DNA from: Occultella gossypii
GTDB taxonomy: Bacteria > Actinomycetota > Actinomycetes > Actinomycetales > Beutenbergiaceae
Assembly: GCF_019947135.1 (NCBI RefSeq)
Contig: NZ_JAGSHT010000007.1
Coordinates: 62,001-126,000 of the forward strand
DNA: 64,000 nucleotides
Reading direction: 5' to 3'
Below, piece after piece: positions 45,597-54,764 of this stretch. A program made the position numbers and the translations under genes. Position 1 is the first letter of the stretch. Each line of letters begins with the position of its first letter. Below the pieces are notes generated by a model. It saw nothing but the letters and a program-made list of their open reading frames with translations. It ran no database searches and was not told where the DNA came from.

Positions 45597-47282
45597 TCAG
45601 GCTTCGACGACGACCGGGATGATCATCGGCCGGCGGCGCAGGCGGGTCGAGGCCCAGCGACCCACGACCCGGCGGATGACCTGCTGCAACTGGTGAGCGT
45701 CCGCGGTGCCCCCGGCGGTCGCCTCGGACAGCGCCTTGGTCAGCTCGGGGACGATCTCGGCGAGCTTCGCGTCGTCCTCGGCCACCCCGCGGGCGTGCAG
45801 CTGCGGGCCGGAGACCACCTTGCCCGTCGAGGAGTCCACCACCGCGAAGATCGAGATGAAGCCCTCCTCGCCGAGGATCCGGCGGTCCTTGAGCTCGGCC
45901 TCGGTGACGCCACCGACGGAGGAGCCGTCCACGTACACGTAACCGCACGGCACCGCGCCGGCGATGCGCGCCTTGCCCTTGATCAGGTCGACGACCACGC
46001 CGTCCTCGGCGAGCACGACCCGCTCCGGCGGCACCCCGGTGGCGACGGCGAGCGCCCCGTTGGCGACCAGGTGGCGGATCTCACCGTGCACCGGCATCAC
46101 GTTCTTCGGGCGCACGATGTTGTAGCAGTACAGCAGTTCGCCGGCGGAGGCGTGCCCGGAGACGTGCACGCGCGCGTTGGACTGGTGGATCACCTTCGCA
46201 CCGAGCCGGATCAGGCCGTTGATGATCCGGAACACGGCGTTCTCGTTGCCCGGGATCAGCGAGGACGCGAGGATCACGGTGTCCCCCGGGCCGACCGAGA
46301 CGCGGTGGTCCCGGTTCGCGATCCGGGACAGCGCGGCCATCGGCTCACCCTGCGAGCCGGTGCACATGAGCACCACCCGGTCGTCGGGCAGGTCGTCGAT
46401 CTTCTTCACGTCGATGAGGACGCCGTCGGGAACGTGCAGGTAGCCGAGCTCGGCGGCGATGGTCATGTTCCGCACCATCGACCGGCCGACCAGCGCCACC
46501 CGGCGCCCGTGCGCGTTCGCGGCATCGAGGACCTGCTGCACGCGGTGCACGTGCGAGGAGAACGAGGCCACCACGATCCGGCCGTCGGCCCGCGTGAAGA
46601 CCCCGTCCAGCACGGGTCCGATGTCCCGCTCGGACACGGTGAAGCCGGGCACCTCGGCGTTGGTGGAGTCGACCATGAACAGGTCGATGCCCTCCTCGCC
46701 GAGGCGGGCGAACGCGCGCAGGTCCGTGATCCGCCCATCGAGGGGCAGCTGGTCCATCTTGAAGTCGCCCGTGTGCAGGATCGATCCGGCCGGCGTCCGC
46801 ACGGCCACCGCGAGCGCGTCCGGGATGGAGTGGTTCACGGCCACGAACTCAAGGTCGAACGCGCCGAACTTGCGCCGCTGGCCCTCGGAGACCGTCTGCA
46901 GGTTCGGGGTGATGCGGTGTTCCTTCAGCTTCGCCTCGAGGAACGCGAGGGTGAGCTGGGAACCCACCAGCGGGATGTCCCGCCGTAGCCGCAGCAGGTA
47001 GGGCACCGCGCCGATGTGATCCTCGTGGCCGTGCGTGAGCACGATCGCCTCGATGTCGTCCATGCGGTCGGAGATGTAGTCGAAGTCGGGCAGGATCAGG
47101 TCCACGCCGGGCTGGTGGTCCTCGGGGAACAGCACCCCGCAGTCGATGATCAGGAGCTTGCCGTCGTACTCGAACACCGTCATGTTGCGGCCGACCTCGC
47201 CGAGGCCCCCGAGGGGGACGATGCGAAGTGCGCCGGGCGCGAGCGGCCCGGGGAGCTGAAGGTCGGGGTGGGGATGGCTCAT
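45597..47282 (-). CDS. rnj: Ribonuclease J
   Basis: A 561-residue metallo-beta-lactamase/beta-CASP ribonuclease. Metal site HGHEDHIGAVPYLL is near residues 82-90, and HTGDFKMDQ, MVDSTNAEVPGFT and the beta-CASP motifs (ASFSSHVHRVQQVLDAA, MCTGSQGEPMAALSRIA, HVSGHASAGELL, MPVHGE) follow in order, then the C-terminal RNase J domain. It degrades and matures RNA by 5' exonuclease and endonuclease activity. Its ATG overlaps the dapA stop as ATGA; the dapA-rnj pair is conserved in actinobacteria. Confidence 0.96.
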   Translation of the reverse strand: MSHPHPDLQLPGPLAPGALRIVPLGGLGEVGRNMTVFEYDGKLLIIDCGVLFPEDHQPGVDLILPDFDYISDRMDDIEAIVLTHGHEDHIGAVPYLLRLRRDIPLVGSQLTLAFLEAKLKEHRITPNLQTVSEGQRRKFGAFDLEFVAVNHSIPDALAVAVRTPAGSILHTGDFKMDQLPLDGRITDLRAFARLGEEGIDLFMVDSTNAEVPGFTVSERDIGPVLDGVFTRADGRIVVASFSSHVHRVQQVLDAANAHGRRVALVGRSMVRNMTIAAELGYLHVPDGVLIDVKKIDDLPDDRVVLMCTGSQGEPMAALSRIANRDHRVSVGPGDTVILASSLIPGNENAVFRIINGLIRLGAKVIHQSNARVHVSGHASAGELLYCYNIVRPKNVMPVHGEIRHLVANGALAVATGVPPERVVLAEDGVVVDLIKGKARIAGAVPCGYVYVDGSSVGGVTEAELKDRRILGEEGFISIFAVVDSSTGKVVSGPQLHARGVAEDDAKLAEIVPELTKALSEATAGGTADAHQLQQVIRRVVGRWASTRLRRRPMIIPVVVEA

Positions 47283-48193
47283 GTAGTGACTTCCTCAAGT
47301 AGTCCGTGGGCGCGCAAGACGGCGCGCAGGTCAGAGATCTCGGTGTCGCTCGGCTCCACGAGGGGCAAGCGGACGGTGGCGCGGGCAATGATGCCCTGCA
47401 GGGCGAGCGCGGCCTTGGCCATCACGGCCCCCTGGCCGCCGCCCATCAGTGCGTCCAGGACCGGCGTGAGGCCGGCGGACAGGTCGCGAGCCGTTGCGAG
47501 GTCGCCCGCGTCGATGGCGCGGACCATGTCGACGTAACGGCCGGCGACGACGTGCCCGACGACGCTCACCACGCCGGAGGCGCCGTGGGTCAGCCAGGCC
47601 AGGTTCAGCGCGTCGTCGCCGGAGTAGAACTCCAGGCCGGTTCGGCGCATCCGCTCGAACCCCTGGGCGACGTCACCGGTGGCGTCCTTGACGGCCAGCA
47701 CCCGGGGGTGCTCGGCGAGCCGATCGAGGATCTCGTCGCCGATGGCGACGCCGGTACGGCCTGGGATGTCGTAGAGCATGACCGGCAGGTCGACGGAGTC
47801 GACCACGGCTCGGATGTGCTGGTAGACGCCCTCCTGCGAGGGCCGGTTGTAGTAGGGGCTCACCACGAGCAGGCCGTGGGCCCCGGTGCGCTGCGCGGCC
47901 TCGGCGATCCGGACCGCGTGCGCGGTGTCGTTCGAGCCCGCCCCCGCGATGATCATCGCCTCCGCACCGACCTCGTCGACGATCGCGGCGACCAGCTCGT
48001 CCTTCTCCGGCTGGTGCGTCGTCGGGGACTCCCCCGTGGTCCCGTTCAGGACCAGCGCATCGCAGCCCGACTTGACCAGGTGCCGGGCGAGTCGACGGGA
48101 CGACGGGATGTCGATGCTGCCGTCGGAGTTCATCGGGGTGACCATCGCCACCGAGACGGACCCGAACGTGCGCGAAGGGCTCAGGCTGGGCAT
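47279..48193 (-). CDS. dapA: 4-hydroxy-tetrahydrodipicolinate synthase
   Basis: A 304-residue aldolase-type barrel. Catalytic features: NGTTGESPTT (binding Thr pair), PVMLYDIPGRTG with the active-site Tyr near 139, AVKDATGD with the Schiff-base Lys near 167, and FYSGDDALNL. It condenses pyruvate with aspartate semialdehyde at the entry to lysine and diaminopimelate synthesis. ATG 48193 has a TACCGT box 6 bases upstream. The operon partner is rnj. dapB, usually near, lies 15 kb away at 63184-63954. Confidence 0.96.
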   Translation of the reverse strand: MPSLSPSRTFGSVSVAMVTPMNSDGSIDIPSSRRLARHLVKSGCDALVLNGTTGESPTTHQPEKDELVAAIVDEVGAEAMIIAGAGSNDTAHAVRIAEAAQRTGAHGLLVVSPYYNRPSQEGVYQHIRAVVDSVDLPVMLYDIPGRTGVAIGDEILDRLAEHPRVLAVKDATGDVAQGFERMRRTGLEFYSGDDALNLAWLTHGASGVVSVVGHVVAGRYVDMVRAIDAGDLATARDLSAGLTPVLDALMGGGQGAVMAKAALALQGIIARATVRLPLVEPSDTEISDLRAVLRAHGLLEEVTT

Positions 48194-48199
48194 GGGATG

Positions 48200-48205
48200 A
48201 CGGTA
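48200..48205 (-). promoter_or_regulatory. Putative -10 box of dapA-rnj
   Basis: TACCGT lies 6 bases before ATG 48193, consistent with a leaderless transcript. Confidence 0.45.
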
Positions 48206-48301
48206 CCGCTTGCGCGCCTCCGCAGGCGTATCGGACCACCGATCAGGTCCGCCGGCCGTGCCTGCTGGGCATCCTTGGACGCCACCGCGCCCGGTAGCGC
48301 C

Positions 48302-48307
48302 TAGCCT
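48302..48307 (+). promoter_or_regulatory. Putative -10 box of GNAT gene
   Basis: TAGCCT lies 6 bases before ATG 48314, consistent with a leaderless transcript. Confidence 0.4.
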
Positions 48308-48313
48308 GGGTGG

Positions 48314-48868
48314 ATGACTTCGCAGAGCTCCCACGGCGGACACTCCCACGGCCTCACGGCCGACGTCTCGGTCCGGCCCTCGCTGGCGGAGGACGCCGCG
48401 ACCCTCGGCGCCATCCAGGTCGCGGCGTGGCGTGCGGCACACGCCACGGTCATCCCGGCGGAGGTCCTCGCCGGGCTCGAGCCGGACGTGTTCGCGGGCG
48501 CGTGGCGCTCGGCCATCACTGCCCCGCCGACGGCGAAGCACCGGTTGTTGACGGCGTGTGCCGGTCCCGAGGTGGTCGGCTTCGCAGCCCTCGCACCCGC
48601 CCCCGAATCGAACGACACCGGTGAGATCGTCGCCCTGTACGTGGACCCCGAGCACGTGCGCGAGGGGCACGGCTCGCGGCTGCTCGCCGCGTGCACCGAC
48701 ATCCTCGGCAGCACGAGCGCCAGCCTGGTGCGCACCTGGGTGCTCGAGGGCGACGCCGCCAGGGAGGACTTCCTGGGCACCGCCGGGTTCGAGCCGCTCG
48801 GGGTCCGGCGCGTGCTCGAGGTCGCGGGCACCCAGGTACCCGAGTCGGCCTGGGCCGCGACGCTCTGA
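48314..48868 (+). CDS. GNAT-family N-acetyltransferase
   Basis: A 184-residue acetyltransferase: SVRPSLAEDAATLGAIQVAAWRAAHATVIP at the N-terminus, then EIVALYVDPEHVREGHGSRLLAACTDIL with the acetyl-CoA pyrophosphate-binding loop, and VLEGDAAREDFLGTAGFEPLGVRRVLEV as the terminal strand-helix-strand. The His-rich start (SSHGGHSHGL) is unusual and may bind metal or be disordered. It diverges from dapA and has its own promoter. Substrate unknown. Confidence 0.85.
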   Translation: MTSQSSHGGHSHGLTADVSVRPSLAEDAATLGAIQVAAWRAAHATVIPAEVLAGLEPDVFAGAWRSAITAPPTAKHRLLTACAGPEVVGFAALAPAPESNDTGEIVALYVDPEHVREGHGSRLLAACTDILGSTSASLVRTWVLEGDAAREDFLGTAGFEPLGVRRVLEVAGTQVPESAWAATL

Positions 48869-48939
48869 CGCGACCGAACAACCGATCCGGCGTCACCCGA
48901 CGAAACCACCGACCGGCCCACGCCGGACCGCCGGAGCCA

Positions 48940-49005
48940 GCGACCGCCGTCGGGCAAGACGCCGGAGCCTCAACCGACCGCCCGAGTCGGCGACCGCCGT
49001 CGGGC
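48940..49005. repeat. Two 16-bp direct repeats, the second inside a terminator hairpin
   Basis: GCGACCGCCGTCGGGC occurs at 48940-48955 and again at 48990-49005, exactly 50 bases apart. The core CCGCCGTCGGGC also occurs at the gene ends near 2307 and 62004. Confidence 0.55.
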
Positions 49006-49006
49006 G
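48979..49006. terminator. Terminator hairpin between GNAT gene and sugar operon
   Basis: CGCCCGA pairs with TCGGGCG and, after a GT bulge, CGGC pairs with GCCG around a GACC loop. It lies between convergent stops at 48868 and 49020. Confidence 0.65.
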
Positions 49007-49019
49007 TGGGGCCTGAGAC

Positions 49020-50168
49020 CTAACCGACCGCCGCGGTCCGGCCCGCCCCGAGCAGGTGGTCGCGCACCGCGCCCCAGCCGGCCAGCCGCTCCCGTACCGC
49101 GGGGTCGGTCTCGTCGGCGAGGGCCCGCTCCCGGGCCCGCTCGAGCAGGTCGTCGATCGCCACCGGCAGGCCGGCTCGCGCGGAGGAGATCGCGGCCTCG
49201 ACCATGGCCAGGCTGAGCACGTTCTCGTGGATGTGCCCGCGCGGGCGGGGCGTGGTCGCCGGGGCATCGAGGGCCGACAGGAACGCGTCCCAGGCGCCGG
49301 CGATGCCGGACCTGGCCCGGCTCGCTCCCGCCGCCGAGGCACGCGGGTCGAGGTCCGGAGCCCCGTCGAGCACCGGCTCGGACTCGCCGTCCCAGAGCAC
49401 CGTGCCGCCGGCGCCGTTCAGCCGCCAGGCACCGTTCCAGGACGTCTCGGCGCCGTCGCTGCACCAGCTGGCGTTGTAGGTGTACTGCGCACCGGAGTCC
49501 ATCTCGAACGTCGCCACCGCGGCCGCGTCCCCGCGGTACCAGCTCCAGGGTGGGTTGAACGAGCGGCAGTACACGCTGACCGGTTCGGCGCCGAGCACGT
49601 AGCGAGCGGTGTCGAACGGGTGGATCGCCATGTCCAGCAGCAGGGGGTGGTCCATCTCCTCCCGGAAGCCGCCGAAGTGCGGTGCCCGGTAGAAGTCGGT
49701 CTGGCCGATCCCGAGCCCGCCGAGGCTCGCGCCGTGGGCCGCGAGCGCGTCCACGTGCGGGTTGTACCGGCGGGACTGGCTGACCAGCACGAGCCGGTCA
49801 TAGACCTCGGCACCCGCGCACAGGGACAATGCCTGCGCGAGGGTCTGCGCCGCCGGCTTCTCCCCGATCACCGCGCAGCCGGCCCGCAGCGCGGTGGCGG
49901 TGACGGCGTGGTGCGCGGCCGGGATGGTGGCATCCATCACCACGTCCGCGCCGGTGGCCGCGATCAGGTCGGCCAGACCGGCAATGTCGGTGCCGACCAG
50001 CACGCCGGGTCCCTCGAGGGTCCCGGCCGCAGCGGCCGCGGCCGCCGCGTCGACGTCGAGGATGCCGACGACGCGGGCGCCCGGGGTCGCGGCGATGGTG
50101 TCGATCCACTTGCGGCCCATGTTGCCCGCGCCCGCCACGACCACCCGGCGCTCGGACGTAGCGGTCAT
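49020..50168 (-). CDS. Gfo/Idh/MocA-family oxidoreductase
   Basis: A 382-residue dehydrogenase. The Rossmann motif [17 protein letters not shown] starts at residue 9. [12 protein letters not shown] precedes [12 protein letters not shown] with the catalytic-type Lys in EKP. The substrate domain includes [21 protein letters not shown], where a His/Asp pair sits in the active-site position. Its ATG overlaps the ThuA-like gene stop. It closes a five-gene operon with a CUT1 transporter and precedes a terminator. ThuA/Gfo pairs oxidise disaccharides or glycosides to 3-keto forms in rhizobia; a similar role is plausible here. Confidence 0.9.
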   Translation of the reverse strand: MTATSERRVVVAGAGNMGRKWIDTIAATPGARVVGILDVDAAAAAAAAGTLEGPGVLVGTDIAGLADLIAATGADVVMDATIPAAHHAVTATALRAGCAVIGEKPAAQTLAQALSLCAGAEVYDRLVLVSQSRRYNPHVDALAAHGASLGGLGIGQTDFYRAPHFGGFREEMDHPLLLDMAIHPFDTARYVLGAEPVSVYCRSFNPPWSWYRGDAAAVATFEMDSGAQYTYNASWCSDGAETSWNGAWRLNGAGGTVLWDGESEPVLDGAPDLDPRASAAGASRARSGIAGAWDAFLSALDAPATTPRPRGHIHENVLSLAMVEAAISSARAGLPVAIDDLLERARERALADETDPAVRERLAGWGAVRDHLLGAGRTAAVG

Positions 50169-50944
50169 CGCACCGGCTCGGGCGTGCTCGTGAGGGCGGA
50201 CCAGTCCTGCTGCTCCCCCACCCGGACCAGACCCGGCAACGTTCGCTGCGACACCTCCGGGCGGGCCCAGTCGACGGCGTTGGCGATCACGCGGCGGACG
50301 TCGCGGTGGTGGTACACGGGGTACTCCTGGTCGCCGGGTGAGAAGTAGAAGATCTTCCCACGCCCGCGGCGGTACACCAGCCCGCTGCGGAACACCTCGC
50401 CGCCGGCGAACGTGCTCAGGAACACCGTCTCGTCCGGCACCGGCACGTCGAAGAACTCTCCGTACATCTCCTGGGCGTCGATGACGATCGGGTGCGGCAC
50501 CCCGGCCGCGATCGGGTGGTCGGGTGCGACGGTCCAGACGAGTTCCCGCTCCGCGTCGTTGCGCCACCGCAGGCTGCAGGTCGTGCCCATCAGCCGCTTG
50601 AAGATCTTCGAGAAGTGCCCGGAGTGCAGCACCACCAGGCCCATCCCGGCCAGCACGTGCTGCTGGACCCGGTCGACCACCTCGTCGGAGACCTCCCGGT
50701 GCGCCTTGTGCCCCCACCAGGTGAGCACGTCGGTGGCGGCGAGGACCTCCTCGGTGAGCCCGTGCTCCGGGTCGTCGAGGGTGGCGGTGCCGACCTCGAC
50801 GGGCACCTGCGCCTGTTCTGTGATGCCGGCCGCGATCGCCCCGTGCATCCCATCCGGGTAGAGCGCGGCCACATGCTCCTCGAGCTGCTCGTGCCGGTTC
50901 TCGCCCCAGACGAGCACGCGGAGCGGGGTATCGGATTCGGTCAT
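50165..50944 (-). CDS. ThuA-domain protein (trehalose-utilisation-like)
   Basis: A 259-residue ThuA-like protein of the class I glutamine-amidotransferase-like fold: [53 protein letters not shown], and late [34 protein letters not shown]. The His-rich motifs are family hallmarks. In rhizobia ThuA acts on 3-keto disaccharides with a Gfo/Idh partner ThuB, and here the Gfo/Idh/MocA gene overlaps directly. It is 36 bases downstream of the permease gene. Confidence 0.9.
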   Translation of the reverse strand: MTESDTPLRVLVWGENRHEQLEEHVAALYPDGMHGAIAAGITEQAQVPVEVGTATLDDPEHGLTEEVLAATDVLTWWGHKAHREVSDEVVDRVQQHVLAGMGLVVLHSGHFSKIFKRLMGTTCSLRWRNDAERELVWTVAPDHPIAAGVPHPIVIDAQEMYGEFFDVPVPDETVFLSTFAGGEVFRSGLVYRRGRGKIFYFSPGDQEYPVYHHRDVRRVIANAVDWARPEVSQRTLPGLVRVGEQQDWSALTSTPEPVR

Positions 50945-50980
50945 GGGTGTTCCCTTCGGTTTGCGGGCCGGCGAGCGTGC

Positions 50981-51961
50981 TCAGCCCTTGATGGCGCCGA
51001 TCATGACGCCGCTGGAGAAGTGCCTCTGGACGAACGGGTAGACGATCAGCACCGGCACCATGGCCAGCACCACGACGGCCATCTGGATCGCGAGGCCGGC
51101 CGTCTGGCCCCCGTCGAGGCTGGACGGGTCGAACGTGGTGCCCGGCACCGCCTGCCCCTGGAGCACGTAGGAGCGCAGCACCAGCTGCAGCGGCCACTTG
51201 GCCGAGTCGTTGATGTAGAGCACCGCGTTGAAGAACGCGTTCCAGTAGGCGACCCCGTAGAACAGGCCGACCACCGCGATCACGGCCTTGGACAGCGGCA
51301 GCACGATCTGGCCGAGGATGCGCCACTCGCTGGCGCCGTCGATCCGGGCGCTGTCGAGGATGCCCCGGTCGATGTTCATGAAGAAGTTCCGCATGATCAG
51401 GATGTTGAACGCGGAGACGGCGGTGGGCAGGATCAGCGCCCACAGCGAGTCGATCAGGCCGAGCCCGGCCACGACCAGGTAGGTCGGGATCATCCCGGCC
51501 CCGAAGAACATGGTGATGAGCAGCATGAACAGGATCGGCCGGTGGCCGAGGGACCCGGGCCGGGACAGCCCGTAGGCGGTGAGGATCGCCACCGCCAGGC
51601 TGAGCGCCGTCCCGACCGCGGTGACGAACACGCTCACCCCGACCGCGCGGGTGACCACGCCGCCGGCGATGATGTCGGTGTAGGCCTTGAAGGTCAGTTC
51701 ACCGGGCACCAGGACCAGGCCGCCGGCGTCGTTGATCGCCGCCTGGGTGGACAGGCTGGTGACCACGACCGTCCACAGCGGCACGAGCACGGCCAGCACG
51801 ATCAGGGTCAGGGCGGTCGTCTTGGCGGTCTTGGCGACCGGGCCCGGCTCCGCCTCGTACGGCGGCCGATCGGGGTGCCGACGGCGGCGCCCGGGTCCAC
51901 GTGCCGCGGCACCTCCCGGGCCGCTCGCCCGGGCGGACGTTCTGGGGACTGTCGTGGTCAT
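50981..51961 (-). CDS. CUT1 sugar ABC transporter permease (LplC/YtcP-like)
   Basis: A 326-residue permease. After a polar Arg/Pro-rich N-terminus of about 45 residues come six membrane segments and the ABC permease EAA loop in DSARIDGASEWRILGQIVLPLSKAV. MRNFFMNIDRGILDSA precedes it, typical of the LplC/YtcP branch that works with 500-600-residue binding proteins. Its ATG overlaps the stop of the partner permease. No ATPase gene is nearby, so a shared MsmK/UgpC-type ATPase is expected. Confidence 0.92.
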   Translation of the reverse strand: MTTTVPRTSARASGPGGAAARGPGRRRRHPDRPPYEAEPGPVAKTAKTTALTLIVLAVLVPLWTVVVTSLSTQAAINDAGGLVLVPGELTFKAYTDIIAGGVVTRAVGVSVFVTAVGTALSLAVAILTAYGLSRPGSLGHRPILFMLLITMFFGAGMIPTYLVVAGLGLIDSLWALILPTAVSAFNILIMRNFFMNIDRGILDSARIDGASEWRILGQIVLPLSKAVIAVVGLFYGVAYWNAFFNAVLYINDSAKWPLQLVLRSYVLQGQAVPGTTFDPSSLDGGQTAGLAIQMAVVVLAMVPVLIVYPFVQRHFSSGVMIGAIKG

Positions 51962-52947
51962 CGTTGGTACACCCCTGCCTCACCGAACACGTGCGCGATC
52001 TTGTTGGCCCCGAGCACCAGGATCAGGCTCACGGTGCCCTTGATCAGGCCGGCCGCGGCCGCATAGCTCCAGTCGCCGTAGACGATGCCCGAGTAGTACA
52101 CGAACGTGTCCAGCACCTCGGCGGCCCCGGCGCCGACGGCGTCGCGCTGCAGGATCAACTGCTCGAACCCGACCGTCAGGGCGTCGCCGAGCCGCAGGAT
52201 CAGGAGCAGGATGATCACCGGCCGGAGCGCCGGCAGGGTCACGTGCCAGATCCTTCGCCAGGCCCCCGCGCCGTCCACGGCGGCCGCCTCGTACTGCGAG
52301 CGGTCCACCGTGGACAGCGCCGCGAGGAACACGATCATGCCCCAGCCGGCGTCCTTCCAGACCTGCTGGGAGGTGATCAGGAGCAGGAACGTGTCCGGGT
52401 TCGTCATGACCTCGACGGCCTCGAGCCCACGGGAGCGCAGGAACTGGTTCACCAGCCCGGCGCCGCCGAGGATCTGCTGGAAGATCGAGACGACGATGAC
52501 CCACGAGAAGAAGTGCGGCAGGTACACGATCGACTGGATCGCGGTACGGACCCGCCGGGTGAGCACGCTGTTCAGCAGGATCGCCATCGCGATCGGCACC
52601 GGGAAGAAGAACACCAGCTGGAACCCGGTGATGATCAGCGTGTTGCTGACCGCGTGCCAGAACCGTGGGTCGGCGACGACCCGCTGGAAGTTCCACCAGC
52701 CGACGAAGTCCGAGCCGAGGATCCCCACGTAGGGCGAGTAGTCCATCCAGGCGATGACGTTTCCGAGCATCGGGGCGTACATGAACACCGCGAGCAGGAT
52801 GATCACCGGCGCGCACATGAGCAGCAGCGGATAGTCCTCGCGCAGCCGGGACAGGGACGGGCGCTTGCGGCGCGGTGCGGTCCTCACCTCCGGAGCCGGC
52901 GCGGCGGCCCGCTCGCGCCGCCGCGCCGCCTGCGGGGCAGCCGTCAC
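51958..52947 (-). CDS. CUT1 sugar ABC transporter permease (LplB/YteP-like)
   Basis: A 329-residue permease with six membrane segments. The N-terminal YPLLLMCAPVIILLAVFMYAPMLGNVIAW and the EAA loop QYEAAAVDGAGAWRRIWHVTLPALRPV are diagnostic of the LplB group. Its ATG overlaps the binding-protein stop and its stop overlaps the next permease start, so the three transport genes are translationally chained. Substrates of this branch include oligo-uronides, rhamnogalacturonan pieces and glycan oligosaccharides. Confidence 0.92.
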   Translation of the reverse strand: MTAAPQAARRRERAAAPAPEVRTAPRRKRPSLSRLREDYPLLLMCAPVIILLAVFMYAPMLGNVIAWMDYSPYVGILGSDFVGWWNFQRVVADPRFWHAVSNTLIITGFQLVFFFPVPIAMAILLNSVLTRRVRTAIQSIVYLPHFFSWVIVVSIFQQILGGAGLVNQFLRSRGLEAVEVMTNPDTFLLLITSQQVWKDAGWGMIVFLAALSTVDRSQYEAAAVDGAGAWRRIWHVTLPALRPVIILLLILRLGDALTVGFEQLILQRDAVGAGAAEVLDTFVYYSGIVYGDWSYAAAAGLIKGTVSLILVLGANKIAHVFGEAGVYQR

Positions 52948-54593
52948 TGCTCGTCCAGGTACTCGGCGTAGAACTCGCGCAGCTGCTCACCACCGGCCGA
53001 GCGCCAGTTCTCGACCGCCGCGTCCAGGGCCGAGATGTCGCTGCGGCCACGCGCGATGTCCATCTCGAGGTCGATGAAGGGCTGCTCGAGAGCCCCGAAC
53101 TCCGGCGGCTCCACGATCTGCTGGGTGTAGAACACCGGGTCGACGGCGTACTCCATCGCGCCGGCCATCCAGGTGGCGAAGTCCTCGACGTAGGAGGGGT
53201 ACTGCACCTGGGAGGCGACGATCGGCGGCCGGGTGATCCAGGTGTAGGTCCGCGCCACCTCGCGCAGTCCGGTCTCGTTGAGCGTCGGCACGTTCGCCTC
53301 GTCGAGGTCGTGGTGCACGCCCTCGGCGCCGTACTCGAGGAGCATCTGCTCCTTCGTGCCGAACGGGGCCGCGAAGTAGTTCGCGAGGGCGAGCTGCTCC
53401 TCGAGGCGCTCGGTGTCGTCGGTCTGCTTGATGAAGGTGAACAGGTTCGACGGGGTGCCCTTGAAGATCACGGGCGTCCCGCCGTCGCCGGCGAACGCCG
53501 GGACCGGCTGCTGGTTGTAGCCGGGGTTGCCGGCGTAGGCCTCCCGGGTCGCACTCAGCCAGCCACCCGCGCCGTCGGGCGTGATGAGGACCTCGCCGGA
53601 GATGAACCGCTGCCGTGCCTGCTGTTCGTTACCTGCGACCGCGTCCGGGTGGACCACGCCCGCCGCGAACAGCTCCGCCTGGAACTCCAGTGCTTGGCGG
53701 TACGCCTCGCTCTCCACCCGGTGCACCAGGTTGCCGCCTTCGAGGATCCACTTGTCCGGGACCCGGAACATGAGCTGGGCTCCGGCCCACATGTCGTTCA
53801 TGGCCCAGCGGTTCGCGCCGGGGTCGGTCAGCTCGAGGGCGAGGTCGAGGAACTCCTGTGCGTTCGCCGGCGCCACCTCGATGCCGAGCTCCGAGGTGAG
53901 GTCGTGCCGGTAGAAGATCACCGAGTTGATCAGGTCGCTCGGGTACGGCAGGCCGTACAGCTTGCCGTTGAAGACGCAGCAGCGCCACGCATCCGAGGAG
54001 ATGTTGGCCAGGTTCGGGTACTTCGAGATCTTGTCCCCGGCCAGGTAGGGCGTCAGGTCGGCGAACAGGTTCTCGGCCGCCTGACCGAAGCGCGGCGGCA
54101 GGGTCCAGGACGGGATGGTGACGAAGTCGGGCACGCTGGACTCGGCGGCCAGCACCGCCTGGAGCTTCTCGCCGTAGGCGTTGCCGTCGGTGATCTGGAA
54201 CCGGAAGTCGGCGTTGATCTCCTCGTTCACGGTGACCATGTAGCTGTTGTCCGGAAGGCCGGGTGGCACCGTGGACCACAGCGGGGTCATCGCGGTGAAG
54301 GAGCTGCCGCGGCCGGGAACCTCCTCCACCGAAGCCACGAACTCGTCCGGGAAGCTCAGGTAGCCGGGGGTCGAGCCGTCGACGCTCGGGAAGTCCGGGG
54401 TGACGATGTCCCGCGGGATGTAGTCCGGGATCACCGAGTCGACGTCGACGGCAGCGCCGCCGCCGGACGGGCCCGATTCGGATCCCGTGGGGCCGGAGCC
54501 GCACGCGGCGAGCAGCGGCACGGCTGCGGCGCTGCCCGCGGCCAGGGTGAGGAACGAACGCCGAGCGATACGCGTCGGTTGGCGGGGATTCAT
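52944..54593 (-). CDS. Sugar ABC transporter solute-binding lipoprotein (LipO/YtcQ-like)
   Basis: A 549-residue binding protein. A twin-arginine-like signal (ARRSFLTLAAG) ends in lipobox LLAAC with Cys 31, so it is a surface lipoprotein. The mature part has a Gly/Ser spacer, then the large two-lobed fold with NADFRFQITDGNAYGEKLQAVL, AENLFADLTPYLAG and KLYGLPYPSDLINSVIFYRHDL. Length over 500 residues marks the family that binds larger oligosaccharides. It is the first gene of the operon, which diverges from the GHL6-like gene over 171 bases containing a CTTGT/ACAAG inverted repeat. Confidence 0.92.
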   Translation of the reverse strand: MNPRQPTRIARRSFLTLAAGSAAAVPLLAACGSGPTGSESGPSGGGAAVDVDSVIPDYIPRDIVTPDFPSVDGSTPGYLSFPDEFVASVEEVPGRGSSFTAMTPLWSTVPPGLPDNSYMVTVNEEINADFRFQITDGNAYGEKLQAVLAAESSVPDFVTIPSWTLPPRFGQAAENLFADLTPYLAGDKISKYPNLANISSDAWRCCVFNGKLYGLPYPSDLINSVIFYRHDLTSELGIEVAPANAQEFLDLALELTDPGANRWAMNDMWAGAQLMFRVPDKWILEGGNLVHRVESEAYRQALEFQAELFAAGVVHPDAVAGNEQQARQRFISGEVLITPDGAGGWLSATREAYAGNPGYNQQPVPAFAGDGGTPVIFKGTPSNLFTFIKQTDDTERLEEQLALANYFAAPFGTKEQMLLEYGAEGVHHDLDEANVPTLNETGLREVARTYTWITRPPIVASQVQYPSYVEDFATWMAGAMEYAVDPVFYTQQIVEPPEFGALEQPFIDLEMDIARGRSDISALDAAVENWRSAGGEQLREFYAEYLDEQ

Positions 54594-54697
54594 CTGTGGA
54601 TCACCTTCACTTCGTCGTGGCGTGGGGTCTGCGAACCGCTCGGACGCCGAACGGACTGTCGAAGCGGTTCGCTGATAGTTTGCAGTCGCAATGTAAT

Positions 54698-54710
54698 CTT
54701 GTCAAACAAG
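54698..54710. promoter_or_regulatory. Putative operator between binding-protein and GHL6-like genes
   Basis: CTTGTCAAACAAG is an inverted repeat with five-base arms CTTGT/ACAAG, lying in the AT-rich middle of the divergent promoter region. A GntR- or LacI-type regulator encoded elsewhere is plausible; no regulator gene is in the locus. Confidence 0.5.
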
Positions 54711-54764
54711 TTCTCTGGCAAGCCAAGATCTACACACACCGTCACGCGAAGGAGCGCACACCTC

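Noticed and set aside
52875-54764. Upstream extension of the GHL6-like gene by about 630 residues
   Set aside because: The extension is antisense to the binding-protein and permease genes; ATG 54765 has a good ribosome site and starts the recognisable domain.
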